DNA of 44,910 nucleotides from Candidatus Acidiferrales bacterium (GCA_030037315.1 JASHRM010000223.1:1-44910), one strand, 5' to 3'. Counted from the first letter of the stretch, positions 7,233 through 17,392 are shown. The notes: generated by a model not told the origin, from the letters alone. A program made the numbers and translations.

Positions 7233-9457
7233 CTCGGGTCCCGCTTGCGGCTGGGATTTGCGGCGTGATGCTGGTGGGCGCAGGCGGAGTTCGCGCCGCC
7301 ACGCCGCGCGATTGCGAGACGCTCGCAAAACACGGGCACAACGCGGAAGCGCGCAATTGCTACGAATCGCTGACGCAACAACGCGATCCTTATTTGCGCG
7401 CCGAGGGATTTTGGGGACTCAAGGACTATCAGAGCGCGAACAACGAGTTTCGCGCGGCCGTCGCGCAGGCGGACGGCAATGCGATGTACCGCGTGCGATG
7501 GGGACGGCTGCTGCACGAGCGGTTCAACAACGTGGATGCGGAGGGGCTCTTCAAAGAAGCGCTGCAGCGGGATCCAAAGAATGCGGAGGCGTATCTGGGG
7601 CTCGCGCTCGTGAGCGCTGATGGTTTTGACGATTCAGCGATCACTTGGACGATGCAAGCGCTAAAGCTTGATCCGAAATTGGTTGAGGCGCACGAACTGA
7701 TGGCAAATCTGGCGCTCGAAGATTCGGATACCGAGACGGCGGTGAGAGAGGCGAATGCGGCGCTGGCGATTTCGCCCGATGCGCTCGATGCGATGGCGAT
7801 TCGCGCGGCGGTGGAGATTCTCGCGGATCGGTCGCCGGATGAGTGGCTCGGGAAAATTCGGGCGGTGAACCCAACATATGGCGAGGGCTATGCGATTGTG
7901 GCGCATCACCTGATACTAAATCGGCGATACGAGGATGGCGTGGCGTATTACCGCAAGGCGATTGCCGCCGATCCGGAACTTTGGTCCGCGCGAGCGGAGC
8001 TAGGCATCAATCTAATGCGACTCGGGCAAGAGGATGAACCGCGAAAGCAGCTCGAGATGTGTTACGAGAATGGCTATCGCAACGCGGAGACGACCAACAC
8101 GCTGCGTCTGCTGGATAGCTACAAAAATTTCGTCACGCTGCGGGACGGTCCTGTGACTTTGAAGCTGGAAAAGAACGAAGCGGACCTGCTGTATCCGTAT
8201 TTCGATGAAGAGGCGCAGCGCGCGATCGCGACGTACACGAAAAAATACAAGATGACGCTGCCGGGGCCGGTGCAAATCGAGGTTTACGCGAACCACGAGG
8301 ATTTTGCTGTGCGGACGATGGGGATGCCGGGGCTCGGCGCGCTGGGAGTGACGTTCGGCGAAGTGCTGGCGATGGACAGCCCTTCCGGGCGCAAGCCAGG
8401 CGATTTTAATTGGGCCAGCACGCTGTGGCACGAGATGAGCCACGTGTTCATTCTGACGGCGACGAATCATCGCGTGCCGCGCTGGTTTACCGAGGGCCTC
8501 GCGGTGCACGAGGAAACGCAAGCGTCGCCGGAATGGGGCGACCGGGTCACTCCGGAAATTCTGGTGGCGATTCGCGACAAGAAATTGCTGCCGGTGGCGG
8601 AACTCGACCGGGGATTTGTGCGTCCTGAATACGAGGCGCAGGTGATTGTCTCGTATTATCAGGCGGGCAAAATCTGCGATTACATTCAGGAGCGCTGGGG
8701 CGCGGACAAGCTGCTCGACATGGTGCATTCGTTCGCGAAGATCCAGACCACGCCGGATGTGATTCAGCAGGATCTGGGCATGCGTGCGGAGGAATTCGAT
8801 AAAGAATTTTTGGCGTGGCTCGATAAGGATGTGGCGAAGGAGGCCGCGAGTTTCGATGAGTGGCGCAATGGGCTGAAGGACGTTGCGATGAAGGCACGCG
8901 ACCACGATTACGACGGCGTCTTAAAGGAAGGAGAGCACGTGCGCGCGCTCTATCCGGACTATATATATGACGCGAACGTGTACGAATTCCTTGCGGAAGC
9001 GGACCTGGCGAAGAACGACAAAACAGCCGCTACAACGGTGCTGACCGAGTACGAAAAAATGGGAGGGCACAGTCCCGCGACGCTGAAGGAGCTGGCGTCC
9101 CTCGAATCGGACGCGGGCGATAAGAAGGCCGCCGCAGCGACGTTGAATCGCATCAATTACATTTACCCGGAAGATGAGGATTTGCACCGACGCTTGGGCG
9201 ATTTGTGGCTGGGGCAGGAAAACTATCCGGGTGCGATTCGTGAGTACAAGGCGGTGCTGGCGATGGGGCCGCTCGATAAGGCCTCGGCCGAATTCAATCT
9301 AGCGCAGGCGTATTTCGATGCAGGGCAGAAGGACAAGGCCGAGGAAGATGTGCTGGCAGCTTTGGAAGCGGCGCCGACCTATCGTCCGGCGCAAAAATTA
9401 TTGATGCAACTCGAGGACTCCAAGAAAGGAACCAACGCAGATGGCCACACCCAGTGA
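7229..9457 (+). CDS. TPR-repeat protein with peptidase-MA-like (gluzincin) domain
   Basis: 'LWHEMSHVFILTATNHRVPRWFTEGLAVHEE' (HExxH plus downstream E), flanked by TPR-like repeats; ATGA overlap with upstream gene. Confidence 0.85.
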   Translation: MTRVPLAAGICGVMLVGAGGVRAATPRDCETLAKHGHNAEARNCYESLTQQRDPYLRAEGFWGLKDYQSANNEFRAAVAQADGNAMYRVRWGRLLHERFNNVDAEGLFKEALQRDPKNAEAYLGLALVSADGFDDSAITWTMQALKLDPKLVEAHELMANLALEDSDTETAVREANAALAISPDALDAMAIRAAVEILADRSPDEWLGKIRAVNPTYGEGYAIVAHHLILNRRYEDGVAYYRKAIAADPELWSARAELGINLMRLGQEDEPRKQLEMCYENGYRNAETTNTLRLLDSYKNFVTLRDGPVTLKLEKNEADLLYPYFDEEAQRAIATYTKKYKMTLPGPVQIEVYANHEDFAVRTMGMPGLGALGVTFGEVLAMDSPSGRKPGDFNWASTLWHEMSHVFILTATNHRVPRWFTEGLAVHEETQASPEWGDRVTPEILVAIRDKKLLPVAELDRGFVRPEYEAQVIVSYYQAGKICDYIQERWGADKLLDMVHSFAKIQTTPDVIQQDLGMRAEEFDKEFLAWLDKDVAKEAASFDEWRNGLKDVAMKARDHDYDGVLKEGEHVRALYPDYIYDANVYEFLAEADLAKNDKTAATTVLTEYEKMGGHSPATLKELASLESDAGDKKAAAATLNRINYIYPEDEDLHRRLGDLWLGQENYPGAIREYKAVLAMGPLDKASAEFNLAQAYFDAGQKDKAEEDVLAALEAAPTYRPAQKLLMQLEDSKKGTNADGHTQ

Positions 9458-10469
9458 AGTGAAGCCGGAGTCAGCCGAGCTGCAAAGGCGCGTGGAGCGC
9501 TTTCAAGCGGTGCGCGACGGGATTTTGGCGCAAGTGCGCAACGTGATTGTCGGGCAGGACGAAGTGCTCGATCAGATTTTGATCGGGCTCTTTGTTGGCG
9601 GGCACTGCCTGATCACCGGTTTGCCCGGCACGGCGAAAACGCTGATGGTGCGCACGATCTCGCAGACGCTAGGGCTTGTCTTCCGGCGCATCCAGTTCAC
9701 GCCGGACCTGATGCCCTCGGACATCACCGGCACGGACATCATCGAAGAAGATCCGACTACGGGCGGGCGCCGATGGACCTTCGTGCAGGGGCCGATTTTC
9801 GGCAACGTGCTGCTGGCGGACGAAATCAACCGAACGCCGCCCAAGACGCAGTCGGCGCTCCTGGAAGCGATGCAGGAGCTTTCGTGCACCGTGCGCGGCA
9901 ATCACTACAACTTGCCGCAACCGTTTTTTGTGCTGGCGACGCAGAATCCGATCGAGCTCGAAGGCACATACCCGCTCCCGGAGGCGCAGCTCGACCGATT
10001 TTTGTTCAATACGGTTTTGGATTACCTGAACGCGGCGGACGAAGTGAAAGTGGTGGACCTGACCACGACGACGCACATCCCCGCGGTGCAGGCGATCACA
10101 AATGCGCAGGAAATTCTGAGTTTTCAGGAACTGGTGCGAATGGTGCCGATTGCCGAATCGTTGGCGAAATATGTGGTGGAGATTGTGCGGGCGACGCGTC
10201 CGAAAAACGTTGAAGCGCCGGACATCGTGAAAAAATATGTGAATTACGGCGCGAGCGTCCGTGCGGCGCAGTTCATCGTGCTGGCGGCGAAGGCGCGCGC
10301 GCTTTCGCGGCGGCGCTATCACGTGGCCTACGAGGATATCGCGGCGCTTGCGATCCCGGTGTTGCGGCACCGCGTGCTGCTGAATTTCCACGCGGAGTCG
10401 GATCGCGTCGACTCGGACGAGATTTTGCGGCAGCTCCTCGAGAAAATGCCTCCTCCGAAAGGGGCTTAA
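9441..10469 (+). CDS. MoxR-family AAA+ ATPase
   Basis: Walker A 'GLPGTAKT', Walker B 'VLLADEINRTPPKTQSALLEAMQE', 'ATQNPIELEGTYPLPEAQLDRF' all typical of MoxR. Confidence 0.96.
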   Translation: MATPSEVKPESAELQRRVERFQAVRDGILAQVRNVIVGQDEVLDQILIGLFVGGHCLITGLPGTAKTLMVRTISQTLGLVFRRIQFTPDLMPSDITGTDIIEEDPTTGGRRWTFVQGPIFGNVLLADEINRTPPKTQSALLEAMQELSCTVRGNHYNLPQPFFVLATQNPIELEGTYPLPEAQLDRFLFNTVLDYLNAADEVKVVDLTTTTHIPAVQAITNAQEILSFQELVRMVPIAESLAKYVVEIVRATRPKNVEAPDIVKKYVNYGASVRAAQFIVLAAKARALSRRRYHVAYEDIAALAIPVLRHRVLLNFHAESDRVDSDEILRQLLEKMPPPKGA

Positions 10470-11356
10470 TGCAGCGGTTCCTCAATCCATCGGTGCTGGC
10501 GGAAATTTCAAGCCTCGACTTGATCGCGAAGATCGTGGTCGATGGGTTCGTTGCGGGATTGCACCGCTCGCCCGATTTCGGATTCAGCCAGGAATTTGCA
10601 GAATATCGCGCGTATACGCCGGGCGACGATTTGCGGCACGTGGACTGGAACGTCTTCGCACGCACCGAGCGGGCGTATTTGAAAAGGTATCGCGGCGAGA
10701 CGAACAGCCTGCTGACGGTGCTGCTCGACGCAAGCAATTCGATGAATTACACGTCGCACAAGATTACCAAGATGGATTACGCGCGGTTTGCGGCGGCGTC
10801 GCTTTTCTATCTTGCGATTCACAATCAGCGCGACGCCGCAGGGCTGATCGTTTTCGACGACGAGGTGCGCAATTACATCCGACCGTCGACGCGGCAGGGA
10901 CAAATCAACAGGCTGCTGCATGGCCTCGATCTGGCGGAGCCACGAGCGCGGACAGATTTTGCCAAGCCGCTGCACCACTTTCAGGAATTTCTGCGGCGGC
11001 GCGGAATCGTCCTGATGATCTCCGATTTTTACGAAACGCCGGAGCGCATCATTCGCACGATCGAGCCGTTGCGGTTTCACGGCAACGAAATTGTGCTGTT
11101 TCACGTGCTCGATCCCAGGGAAATCAAGCCAGACCTGGATGGACCGGCGATTCTGGTCGATCTCGAAACGAACGATCATCTGGAAGTGACGCCTGAATAC
11201 GCGCGCGACGAGTATCCGCAAAAGATTCAGGGGCACATTGCGGCGTTGCGCGAGGCAGCACAGGGCGCGGGCATGGACTATTTTCTGCTGCAAACCGATC
11301 AGCCGCTCGACGCGGCGTTGCGTGAATATCTGACGATTCGCCAGGGGAGAAACTAG
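10469..11356 (+). CDS. DUF58 domain-containing protein
   Basis: 'FAEYRAYTPGDDLRHVDWNVFARTERAYLKRYRGET' signature and VWA-like 'LLDASNSM'; TAATG overlap with MoxR gene. Confidence 0.95.
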   Translation: MQRFLNPSVLAEISSLDLIAKIVVDGFVAGLHRSPDFGFSQEFAEYRAYTPGDDLRHVDWNVFARTERAYLKRYRGETNSLLTVLLDASNSMNYTSHKITKMDYARFAAASLFYLAIHNQRDAAGLIVFDDEVRNYIRPSTRQGQINRLLHGLDLAEPRARTDFAKPLHHFQEFLRRRGIVLMISDFYETPERIIRTIEPLRFHGNEIVLFHVLDPREIKPDLDGPAILVDLETNDHLEVTPEYARDEYPQKIQGHIAALREAAQGAGMDYFLLQTDQPLDAALREYLTIRQGRN

Positions 11357-13375
11357 ATGGGCTTTCTTTCTCCCTGGTTCTTGGCCGGAGCGGCGGCTGT
11401 GGGGCTGCCGCTTTATCTGCACTTGCTGCGCCGCCACACGACTACGCCGCATCCATTCAGCTCGCTGATGTTTTTCGAGCACCGTACGCAAAGCTCGATC
11501 CGGCACCGCAAGCTGCGTTATTTGTTACTGCTCTCGCTGCGATTGGCGCTGCTGATTTTGCTGGCGCTCGCGTTTGCGAATCCTTACCTCAAGAGGACGG
11601 CGGTGAGCGCGTCGGGCGACAAACTGATGCTGATCGTAGTCGACAATTCGTTCAGCATGCGCGCCGGAACGCGGCTGGCCGACGCGAAAAAACAAGCCGA
11701 GAATTTGCTGAGTTCGCGGGCGCCTTCGAGGCGCGCGCAGGTTGCCGAACTAGGGTCGCAACTGCACGTGCTGACGCAGCCGGTGCAGGATCCTGCGTCG
11801 CTTCGGTCGGCGGTGGAGAGCATTCAGGCCGGCGACGCGCGCGGCAGCTTCGGCGAACTGGCTCGCGCGGTCGGGTCGATGGAAGACAGCGCGCACGTGC
11901 CGATCGAAGTGCATCTATTCAGTGATATGCAGCGGTCGGATATGCCCGCAAGCTTCGCGGAGATGGCGCTGCCGCCGAATGTGTCGCTGGTGCTGCATGC
12001 GGTGGGAAACAAAGCTGAACCGAACTGGGCGGTTGAGAGCGTGAACGCTCCGAGCCGGGTGTGGGATCCGAAGAAGGCGCGTGTGACAGCCGTGATTGCC
12101 GGGTACCAGACGCCGGCGGCGACACGAACTGCTTCGCTGGTCGTGAACGGAAAGACGATTGATTCGAAAAAAGTGAATGTGCCGGCAAATGGAAGGGCGA
12201 CGGTGGAATTCCAGTCGCTCGACGTTCCTTACGGACTGAGCCGATGCGAGATCCAGATCGATTCGGGAGACGCCCTCGCCGCTGACGATCGTTATTTATT
12301 CGCGGTGGAGCGTTCGGATCCGCAGCATGTGTTGTTCGTGCATGAAGCACGCGATTCGCGCTCGCCGCTGTTTTTCGGTTCGGCGCTGGCGTCGTCCGCA
12401 GAGGCGTCTTTTGCGCTCGAAAGCGTGCCGGCGGAGCGCGTCGCAGGGCTCGATCCCTCGAAATACGCTTTCGTTGTTTTGTCGGATGCGGCTTCGCTGC
12501 CGAGCCAATTCGAGAATGATTTGCAGCAGTATGTGCGGCGGGGCGCCGGCGTGCTCGTCGCGGTCGGGACTTCGTCGGCTCACCGGGCGAAAGTCCCGGT
12601 TTTCGGGGCGGACATCATGGGCGCGCATTCGTATCTGGAAGACAGCGCGCGGTACCTCACCGTGGGTGAAGCGGACTCTTCCTATCCCGCAATGGCGGGC
12701 GGCCAGGGCTGGGCGGGAGTGCGGTTTTATTACGCCGTTGCGGTCGATCCTGCGGATTCGCGTGTGGTCGCGAAACTGAGCGATCAGACTCCGCTGCTGC
12801 TCGAGAAAAAAATGGGCGAAGGACGCGTGCTGCTATTTGCTTCCGGACTCGACAACTTAACGAACGACTTCCCTTCCGGGCCGCTTTTCGTCCCGTTCGT
12901 GAAGCAGACAGCGCGGTACCTTTCGGGAACGCAAGACCGGAACGGATCGCGGATCGTGGATTCGTTCCTCGAATTGCGGACCGCGAAGGATCAGGCCGTG
13001 AGCGTTGAGGTGATTGATCCTGCCGGGAGGCGTCCGCTATCGATCGAGCAGGCGACAACAGCGCAATCGTTCCAGCTGACCGACGCGGGGTTTTACGAAG
13101 TGCGGCTCGCGAATGGGCGGCACGATCTGGTCGGCGTGAATGCGGACCGGCGCGAATCAAATCTCGAGCCCATTTCTGATGATGTGCTGGCGCTTTGGCG
13201 TGGCGCGGGAAATTCGAATGGGCAACAAGCCGCAGCAGCGGGCGCGGCAGCCGAAAGTGAGCCGGCGAAACCGAGCAGCATTTGGTGGTACGCTATGTTG
13301 CTGGTGCTCGTAGCGGCCCTTGCGGAGTCGTTCGTTGCCGCGCGGTACCTGACGGCTCAGGCGGAGGAATCATGA
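11357..13375 (+). CDS. BatA-domain / VWA membrane protein
   Basis: N-terminal 'FLSPWFLAGAAAVGLPLYLHLLRRH...HRKLRYLLLLSLR' BatA motif; MIDAS 'VVDNSFSM'; C-terminal TM; start directly abuts DUF58 stop. Confidence 0.92.
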   Translation: MGFLSPWFLAGAAAVGLPLYLHLLRRHTTTPHPFSSLMFFEHRTQSSIRHRKLRYLLLLSLRLALLILLALAFANPYLKRTAVSASGDKLMLIVVDNSFSMRAGTRLADAKKQAENLLSSRAPSRRAQVAELGSQLHVLTQPVQDPASLRSAVESIQAGDARGSFGELARAVGSMEDSAHVPIEVHLFSDMQRSDMPASFAEMALPPNVSLVLHAVGNKAEPNWAVESVNAPSRVWDPKKARVTAVIAGYQTPAATRTASLVVNGKTIDSKKVNVPANGRATVEFQSLDVPYGLSRCEIQIDSGDALAADDRYLFAVERSDPQHVLFVHEARDSRSPLFFGSALASSAEASFALESVPAERVAGLDPSKYAFVVLSDAASLPSQFENDLQQYVRRGAGVLVAVGTSSAHRAKVPVFGADIMGAHSYLEDSARYLTVGEADSSYPAMAGGQGWAGVRFYYAVAVDPADSRVVAKLSDQTPLLLEKKMGEGRVLLFASGLDNLTNDFPSGPLFVPFVKQTARYLSGTQDRNGSRIVDSFLELRTAKDQAVSVEVIDPAGRRPLSIEQATTAQSFQLTDAGFYEVRLANGRHDLVGVNADRRESNLEPISDDVLALWRGAGNSNGQQAAAAGAAAESEPAKPSSIWWYAMLLVLVAALAESFVAARYLTAQAEES

Positions 13376-16300
13376 CCGCTCGCGCACAGCTCGAAAACTA
13401 TATCGAGCAGGTCGAGCGGCGCCTGCGCGCCCGATCGATTTTGATCGGCGCGGCCATTCTAGCGTCCTCGGCGCTGATCACCACGGTTGTTCTCGTACTG
13501 ATCACCAACAAGCTGGCGTTTTCCACCGCGAGCCTGGCCGGAGCGCGAGCGGTGCTCTTCGTGGTGCTCGCCTGCGGAGCGGCGTTCGGCATTATTTTTC
13601 CCCTGCTGCGACTGAATCGCCGGCGGGCGGCGTGGGAAACGGAGCGATCCTTCCCGGAATTCCAGCAGCGATTGGTGACGGTGGCCGAGCGCGATCCCGC
13701 AAACCACGAACCCTTCGCGGAATTGCTGGCGGCGGACACTTTGGGCGTGGCGCGAAACGCGCAGCCGGCGGTCGTGGTCCCGAACAAACGACTGATGGGC
13801 TTGCTCGGGGTGGCACTGGGATCGCTCGCTGTTCTGATCTGGATGGTCCTGGCCGGTCCCGGATATTTGGGCTACGGAGCCGCGTTGATTTGGGCGGGCG
13901 ATACGGGCGCGGGTCCGCTTTACGACATTCGCGTGCTTCCCGGCGACGCGACGGTCCGCCGAAACGCAGATCTGCTGATTACCGCGAAGCTGCGCGGCAT
14001 GCAAGCGGACGCGGCGCGCATCTACGCGCGCTACGAGAGCGCATCGAAATGGGAAGAGCTGCCGATGCAGCCGCAGGCGGGCGCGTCGGGATTCCAATTT
14101 GTTTTCGCAGGATTGCCGGAGGGCGTCGAGTATTACGTGGAAGCGGGCGCACTGCATTCGCGCCATTTCACGATTCGCGTGACGGACCTGGCGGCGGTAA
14201 AGCAAGTCCGCGTGACGTATCACTTCCCTTCGTGGACCGGCATGCCGTCTTCCACAGAAGACCATGGCGGCGATTTGCACGCGATTGAAGGTACCGAGGC
14301 GAACCTCGAAATTACGACGGACAGGCCGCTGAATTCCGGCGTGCTGGTGCTCGATGACGGCACGCAGATCGATCTTTCTTCGCGGGCGGGCAACGTTTAC
14401 CAGGGCACGATCAAAATCGACAAGGACGGGACGTATCACGTTGCAGCGCTCGATGGCGGGCAGCCGGTGCGCATCTCCGAGGATTTTTTCATCGAATCGG
14501 ACAAGGCGAATCCCCCCGAAGTGGTGATCGCACGGCCCAGCGGCGATTATCGCGCGAGCCCGATTGAAGAAGTTACGGTGGCGGCAAAAGCGGACGACGC
14601 GTTTGGACTGAGCGCTTTTGATCTTCACTACTCCGTGAACGGAGGCCCGGAACAGAGCGTCAATTTGCTCAATCAAAAAGGCGCGAAACAGGCGGATGGG
14701 TCGACGGTGATTTCGCTGGAGAATTTCAAAGTCGTGCCGGGCGATATCGTCAGCATCTATGCGACCGCAAAAGACGCGCACGCCGAGTCGCGCACGGACA
14801 TGTTCTTCATTCAGGCCGAACCCTTCGAGCGCGAATATTCGCAGTCGCAGCAAATGGGCGGAGGTGGCGGCGGAGGAGGAGGCGGCAACGCGCCGGACGA
14901 AATCTCACAGCGCCAGAAGGAAATCATCGGCGCCACATGGAAAGATCTGGGGAATAAGAATCTGGCGGCGGAAAAATCCGCCGAGGATTCGAAGTTCCTT
15001 TCGGGCGTGCAATCGAAGCTGCGGGATCAGGCGCTTTCGCTCGCGGGCCGCCTGCAGAGCCGCGATTTGACGCAGCAGAACGAGGAATTCACGAGTTTTC
15101 AGAACGACATGAACGCAGCGGCCGCCGCGATGAACCCGGCGGCACAGAAGCTGCAAGGGCAGAAGTGGAAAGACGCGATTCCGGACGAAGAAAAGGCGCT
15201 GCAATACCTGCTGCGTGCGGAAGCGACGTTCCGTCAGATTCAAGTGGCGTTTGGCGCTGCAGGCGGAGGCGCCGGTGGCAGCGGCGGAAGCGCAGGTCGC
15301 GATCTGGCAAGCCTTTTCGATCTCGAGCTGGACACGCAGAAAAATCAGTATGAGACGGCGCAGACGGCACAGTCCGCCGGGCAGCGCGCGGAAGAAATCG
15401 ACGAGGCGCTTCGCAAACTCGACGAGCTGGCGCGACGGCAGGATGAGTTGGCGCAGAACAATACGCAAACTCCCGAGCAGCGCTGGCAGCAGGAAATGTT
15501 GCGGCGCGAAGCGGAGCAGTTGCAGCGGCAAATCGAGCAGCTTTCGCGAAACGGCCAAAGCCAAAGCGGGCAGAGCCAAAGCGGGCAGAGCCAGAGCGGG
15601 CAAAGCCAGGATGGGCAATCGGATTCCGGCTCCCAATCTTCAGGCAATCCTTCCGGCGGACAATCGCAGGGTCGCCCAAGCGCAAACGATCCGCGCATGC
15701 AGCAGGCCTTAAATCAGCTCCGCGAAGCGAATGACGCGATGCGCCGCGCGCAGTCTGGCGGGCAGAGCAAAGCGGATGCGCGGCGCGCCGCAGAGCAGCT
15801 CCGGGAAGCAATGAATGCGCTGGGCGGTGAAAAGCGCGATCAAAATGCAGGGCGCATGAGCGCGATGGCAGGCGAAGCGGACCGTCTGGCAAACGAGCAG
15901 CGCGACCAAACCGACCGCATTCACAAATTGGCAGGGGGACAGCCTTCGACGGACGCAAACGGCAATCCGGACGACCCTTCCAAACTGGCAGATGATCGCC
16001 AGCATTTGGCAGACGATTTGACGCAGCTCGAGAAGCAGATGCGCGACGCGGTGCGCGATCTTTCGTCCACCGATCGCGACGCTGCGTCGAAACTGCGCGA
16101 CAGCCTGCGCCAGCTCGATCAATCCGACCTTGATACGCGTATGCAACGCAGCTCGGATTATTTGCGGCGCGGCGTGAACCCGGATCGCAACGGCTCGGAA
16201 AACGAGATGGCGTCCGACTTGGACAAACTGGGCCAGCAGATCCGCGAAGCAGGACAGGCGATGGGCAAGGGCCAGCCGCAAAATCCGGAAGACGCGCTAA

Positions 16301-16962
16301 GTCAGGTGGAAAATTTGCGAAATCGGCTGGAAGCGATGAGCCGCGGCAACAACGGCGGTCAGCAATCCGGCAGAAATTCCGGCGCGAATTCGGGCAACAG
16401 CGGCCAAAATGCTCGGGGCAACAATTCCGGACAGAATGCGCAGGGTGGCAACTACAGCAATCAACCCGGCGGTCCGGGACGCGTGGGAGATTTCGTCAAT
16501 GGCGGAAATTACGGCTACCAGAATGGCGGACCCGTATACGGCGGAATGAATACGGGCGACAATCTGCCACTGCCGCGTCCGGTTGGACCGGGGCCGAATC
16601 CGGAAACTCCCGAGAAGCTATATCAGGATTATCAAACGGCTGTGTCGCAACTCGACCAGCTGCGAAAGAACGTGCAGGACGATCCCGAGACGCTGAAGGA
16701 GGTCGAGAATTTGATTTTACAGATGCAGCGGCTCGACCCGCGGCGCTTTCCGGGCAATCCAGCGATCATCGCGCAGTTGCACGGCCAGGTACTCAGCGAT
16801 GTGGACAAGCTCGAACTCGAATTGCGCAGCAAGCAGGAAGGCAAGCAAGCGGGCCAGGTGCGCGGGAATGAGTCGATGCCGGTCCCTGCGGGCTACGAGG
16901 ACGCAGTGGCCGATTATTTCCGCCGCTTGAGCAAAAACCAGAGCGAAAACGAATCGAGGTAA
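13372..16962 (+). CDS. DUF4175-type large membrane-anchored protein with coiled-coil and low-complexity regions
   Basis: Two N-terminal TMs, Ig-like middle, long Gln/Arg/Glu coiled-coil, Q/S-rich and N/G-rich tracts; ATGA overlap with upstream gene. ORF-track start 13282 overlaps the previous gene. Confidence 0.85.
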   Translation: MTARAQLENYIEQVERRLRARSILIGAAILASSALITTVVLVLITNKLAFSTASLAGARAVLFVVLACGAAFGIIFPLLRLNRRRAAWETERSFPEFQQRLVTVAERDPANHEPFAELLAADTLGVARNAQPAVVVPNKRLMGLLGVALGSLAVLIWMVLAGPGYLGYGAALIWAGDTGAGPLYDIRVLPGDATVRRNADLLITAKLRGMQADAARIYARYESASKWEELPMQPQAGASGFQFVFAGLPEGVEYYVEAGALHSRHFTIRVTDLAAVKQVRVTYHFPSWTGMPSSTEDHGGDLHAIEGTEANLEITTDRPLNSGVLVLDDGTQIDLSSRAGNVYQGTIKIDKDGTYHVAALDGGQPVRISEDFFIESDKANPPEVVIARPSGDYRASPIEEVTVAAKADDAFGLSAFDLHYSVNGGPEQSVNLLNQKGAKQADGSTVISLENFKVVPGDIVSIYATAKDAHAESRTDMFFIQAEPFEREYSQSQQMGGGGGGGGGGNAPDEISQRQKEIIGATWKDLGNKNLAAEKSAEDSKFLSGVQSKLRDQALSLAGRLQSRDLTQQNEEFTSFQNDMNAAAAAMNPAAQKLQGQKWKDAIPDEEKALQYLLRAEATFRQIQVAFGAAGGGAGGSGGSAGRDLASLFDLELDTQKNQYETAQTAQSAGQRAEEIDEALRKLDELARRQDELAQNNTQTPEQRWQQEMLRREAEQLQRQIEQLSRNGQSQSGQSQSGQSQSGQSQDGQSDSGSQSSGNPSGGQSQGRPSANDPRMQQALNQLREANDAMRRAQSGGQSKADARRAAEQLREAMNALGGEKRDQNAGRMSAMAGEADRLANEQRDQTDRIHKLAGGQPSTDANGNPDDPSKLADDRQHLADDLTQLEKQMRDAVRDLSSTDRDAASKLRDSLRQLDQSDLDTRMQRSSDYLRRGVNPDRNGSENEMASDLDKLGQQIREAGQAMGKGQPQNPEDALSQVENLRNRLEAMSRGNNGGQQSGRNSGANSGNSGQNARGNNSGQNAQGGNYSNQPGGPGRVGDFVNGGNYGYQNGGPVYGGMNTGDNLPLPRPVGPGPNPETPEKLYQDYQTAVSQLDQLRKNVQDDPETLKEVENLILQMQRLDPRRFPGNPAIIAQLHGQVLSDVDKLELELRSKQEGKQAGQVRGNESMPVPAGYEDAVADYFRRLSKNQSENESR
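15553..15620 (+). repeat. Short tandem repeat (about 15-bp unit) coding for QSQSG repeats
   Basis: GGCCAAAGCCAAAGCGGGCAGAGCCAAAGCGGGCAGAGCCAGAGCGGGCAAAGCCAGGATGGGCAA. Confidence 0.85.
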
Positions 16963-16965
16963 TTC

Positions 16966-17370
16966 ATGGGAAGCGCCGAGAGCCAGACGGAAGCGTTCGT
17001 GCGGAATTTTTTCGCGACGCTGAGCACGGGCGATTTGTCGCGGCTGCGTCCGCTGCTGCATGAGGATGCAAGCTGGACCGTGAATGCGTCTGGAATCGAC
17101 GGAGCAGGGCCGAAAAAGGGCCACAAAGCGATCCTCGACGATTTCCTGGGGCCGATTCGCGGGATCTTCGAGCCGGGTGATCCGAAAGTGGTGATTCAAC
17201 GGGTGATCGCGCAAGGCAATGTTGCAGTGGCGGAAGCCCGCGGATTGGGCCGGCTAAAGAATGGCAAGGAATACAACAACCGCTATGCTTTTGTTATCGA
17301 GGTGCGAGACGGCAAGGTTGCGGCGCTCACGGAGTATTTGGATACGGTGCATGTGAAGTCGCTGGGGTAG
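16966..17370 (+). CDS. SnoaL/NTF2-like protein
   Basis: 'FVRNFFATLSTGDLSRLRPLLHEDASWTVN...NRYAFVIEVRDGKVAALTEYLDTVHV' typical ketosteroid-isomerase-like fold; starts 4 bp after the DUF4175 stop. Confidence 0.88.
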   Translation: MGSAESQTEAFVRNFFATLSTGDLSRLRPLLHEDASWTVNASGIDGAGPKKGHKAILDDFLGPIRGIFEPGDPKVVIQRVIAQGNVAVAEARGLGRLKNGKEYNNRYAFVIEVRDGKVAALTEYLDTVHVKSLG

Positions 17371-17392
17371 AACGCCGAACCGCGCGGGCGGT

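Noticed and set aside
13459-14853. 464-aa minus-strand ORF antisense to the DUF4175-type gene
   Set aside because: Composition typical of an antisense frame; no start-site or domain support.
15553-15620. Possible CRISPR-like array
   Set aside because: In-frame 15-bp coding tandem repeat without spacers.
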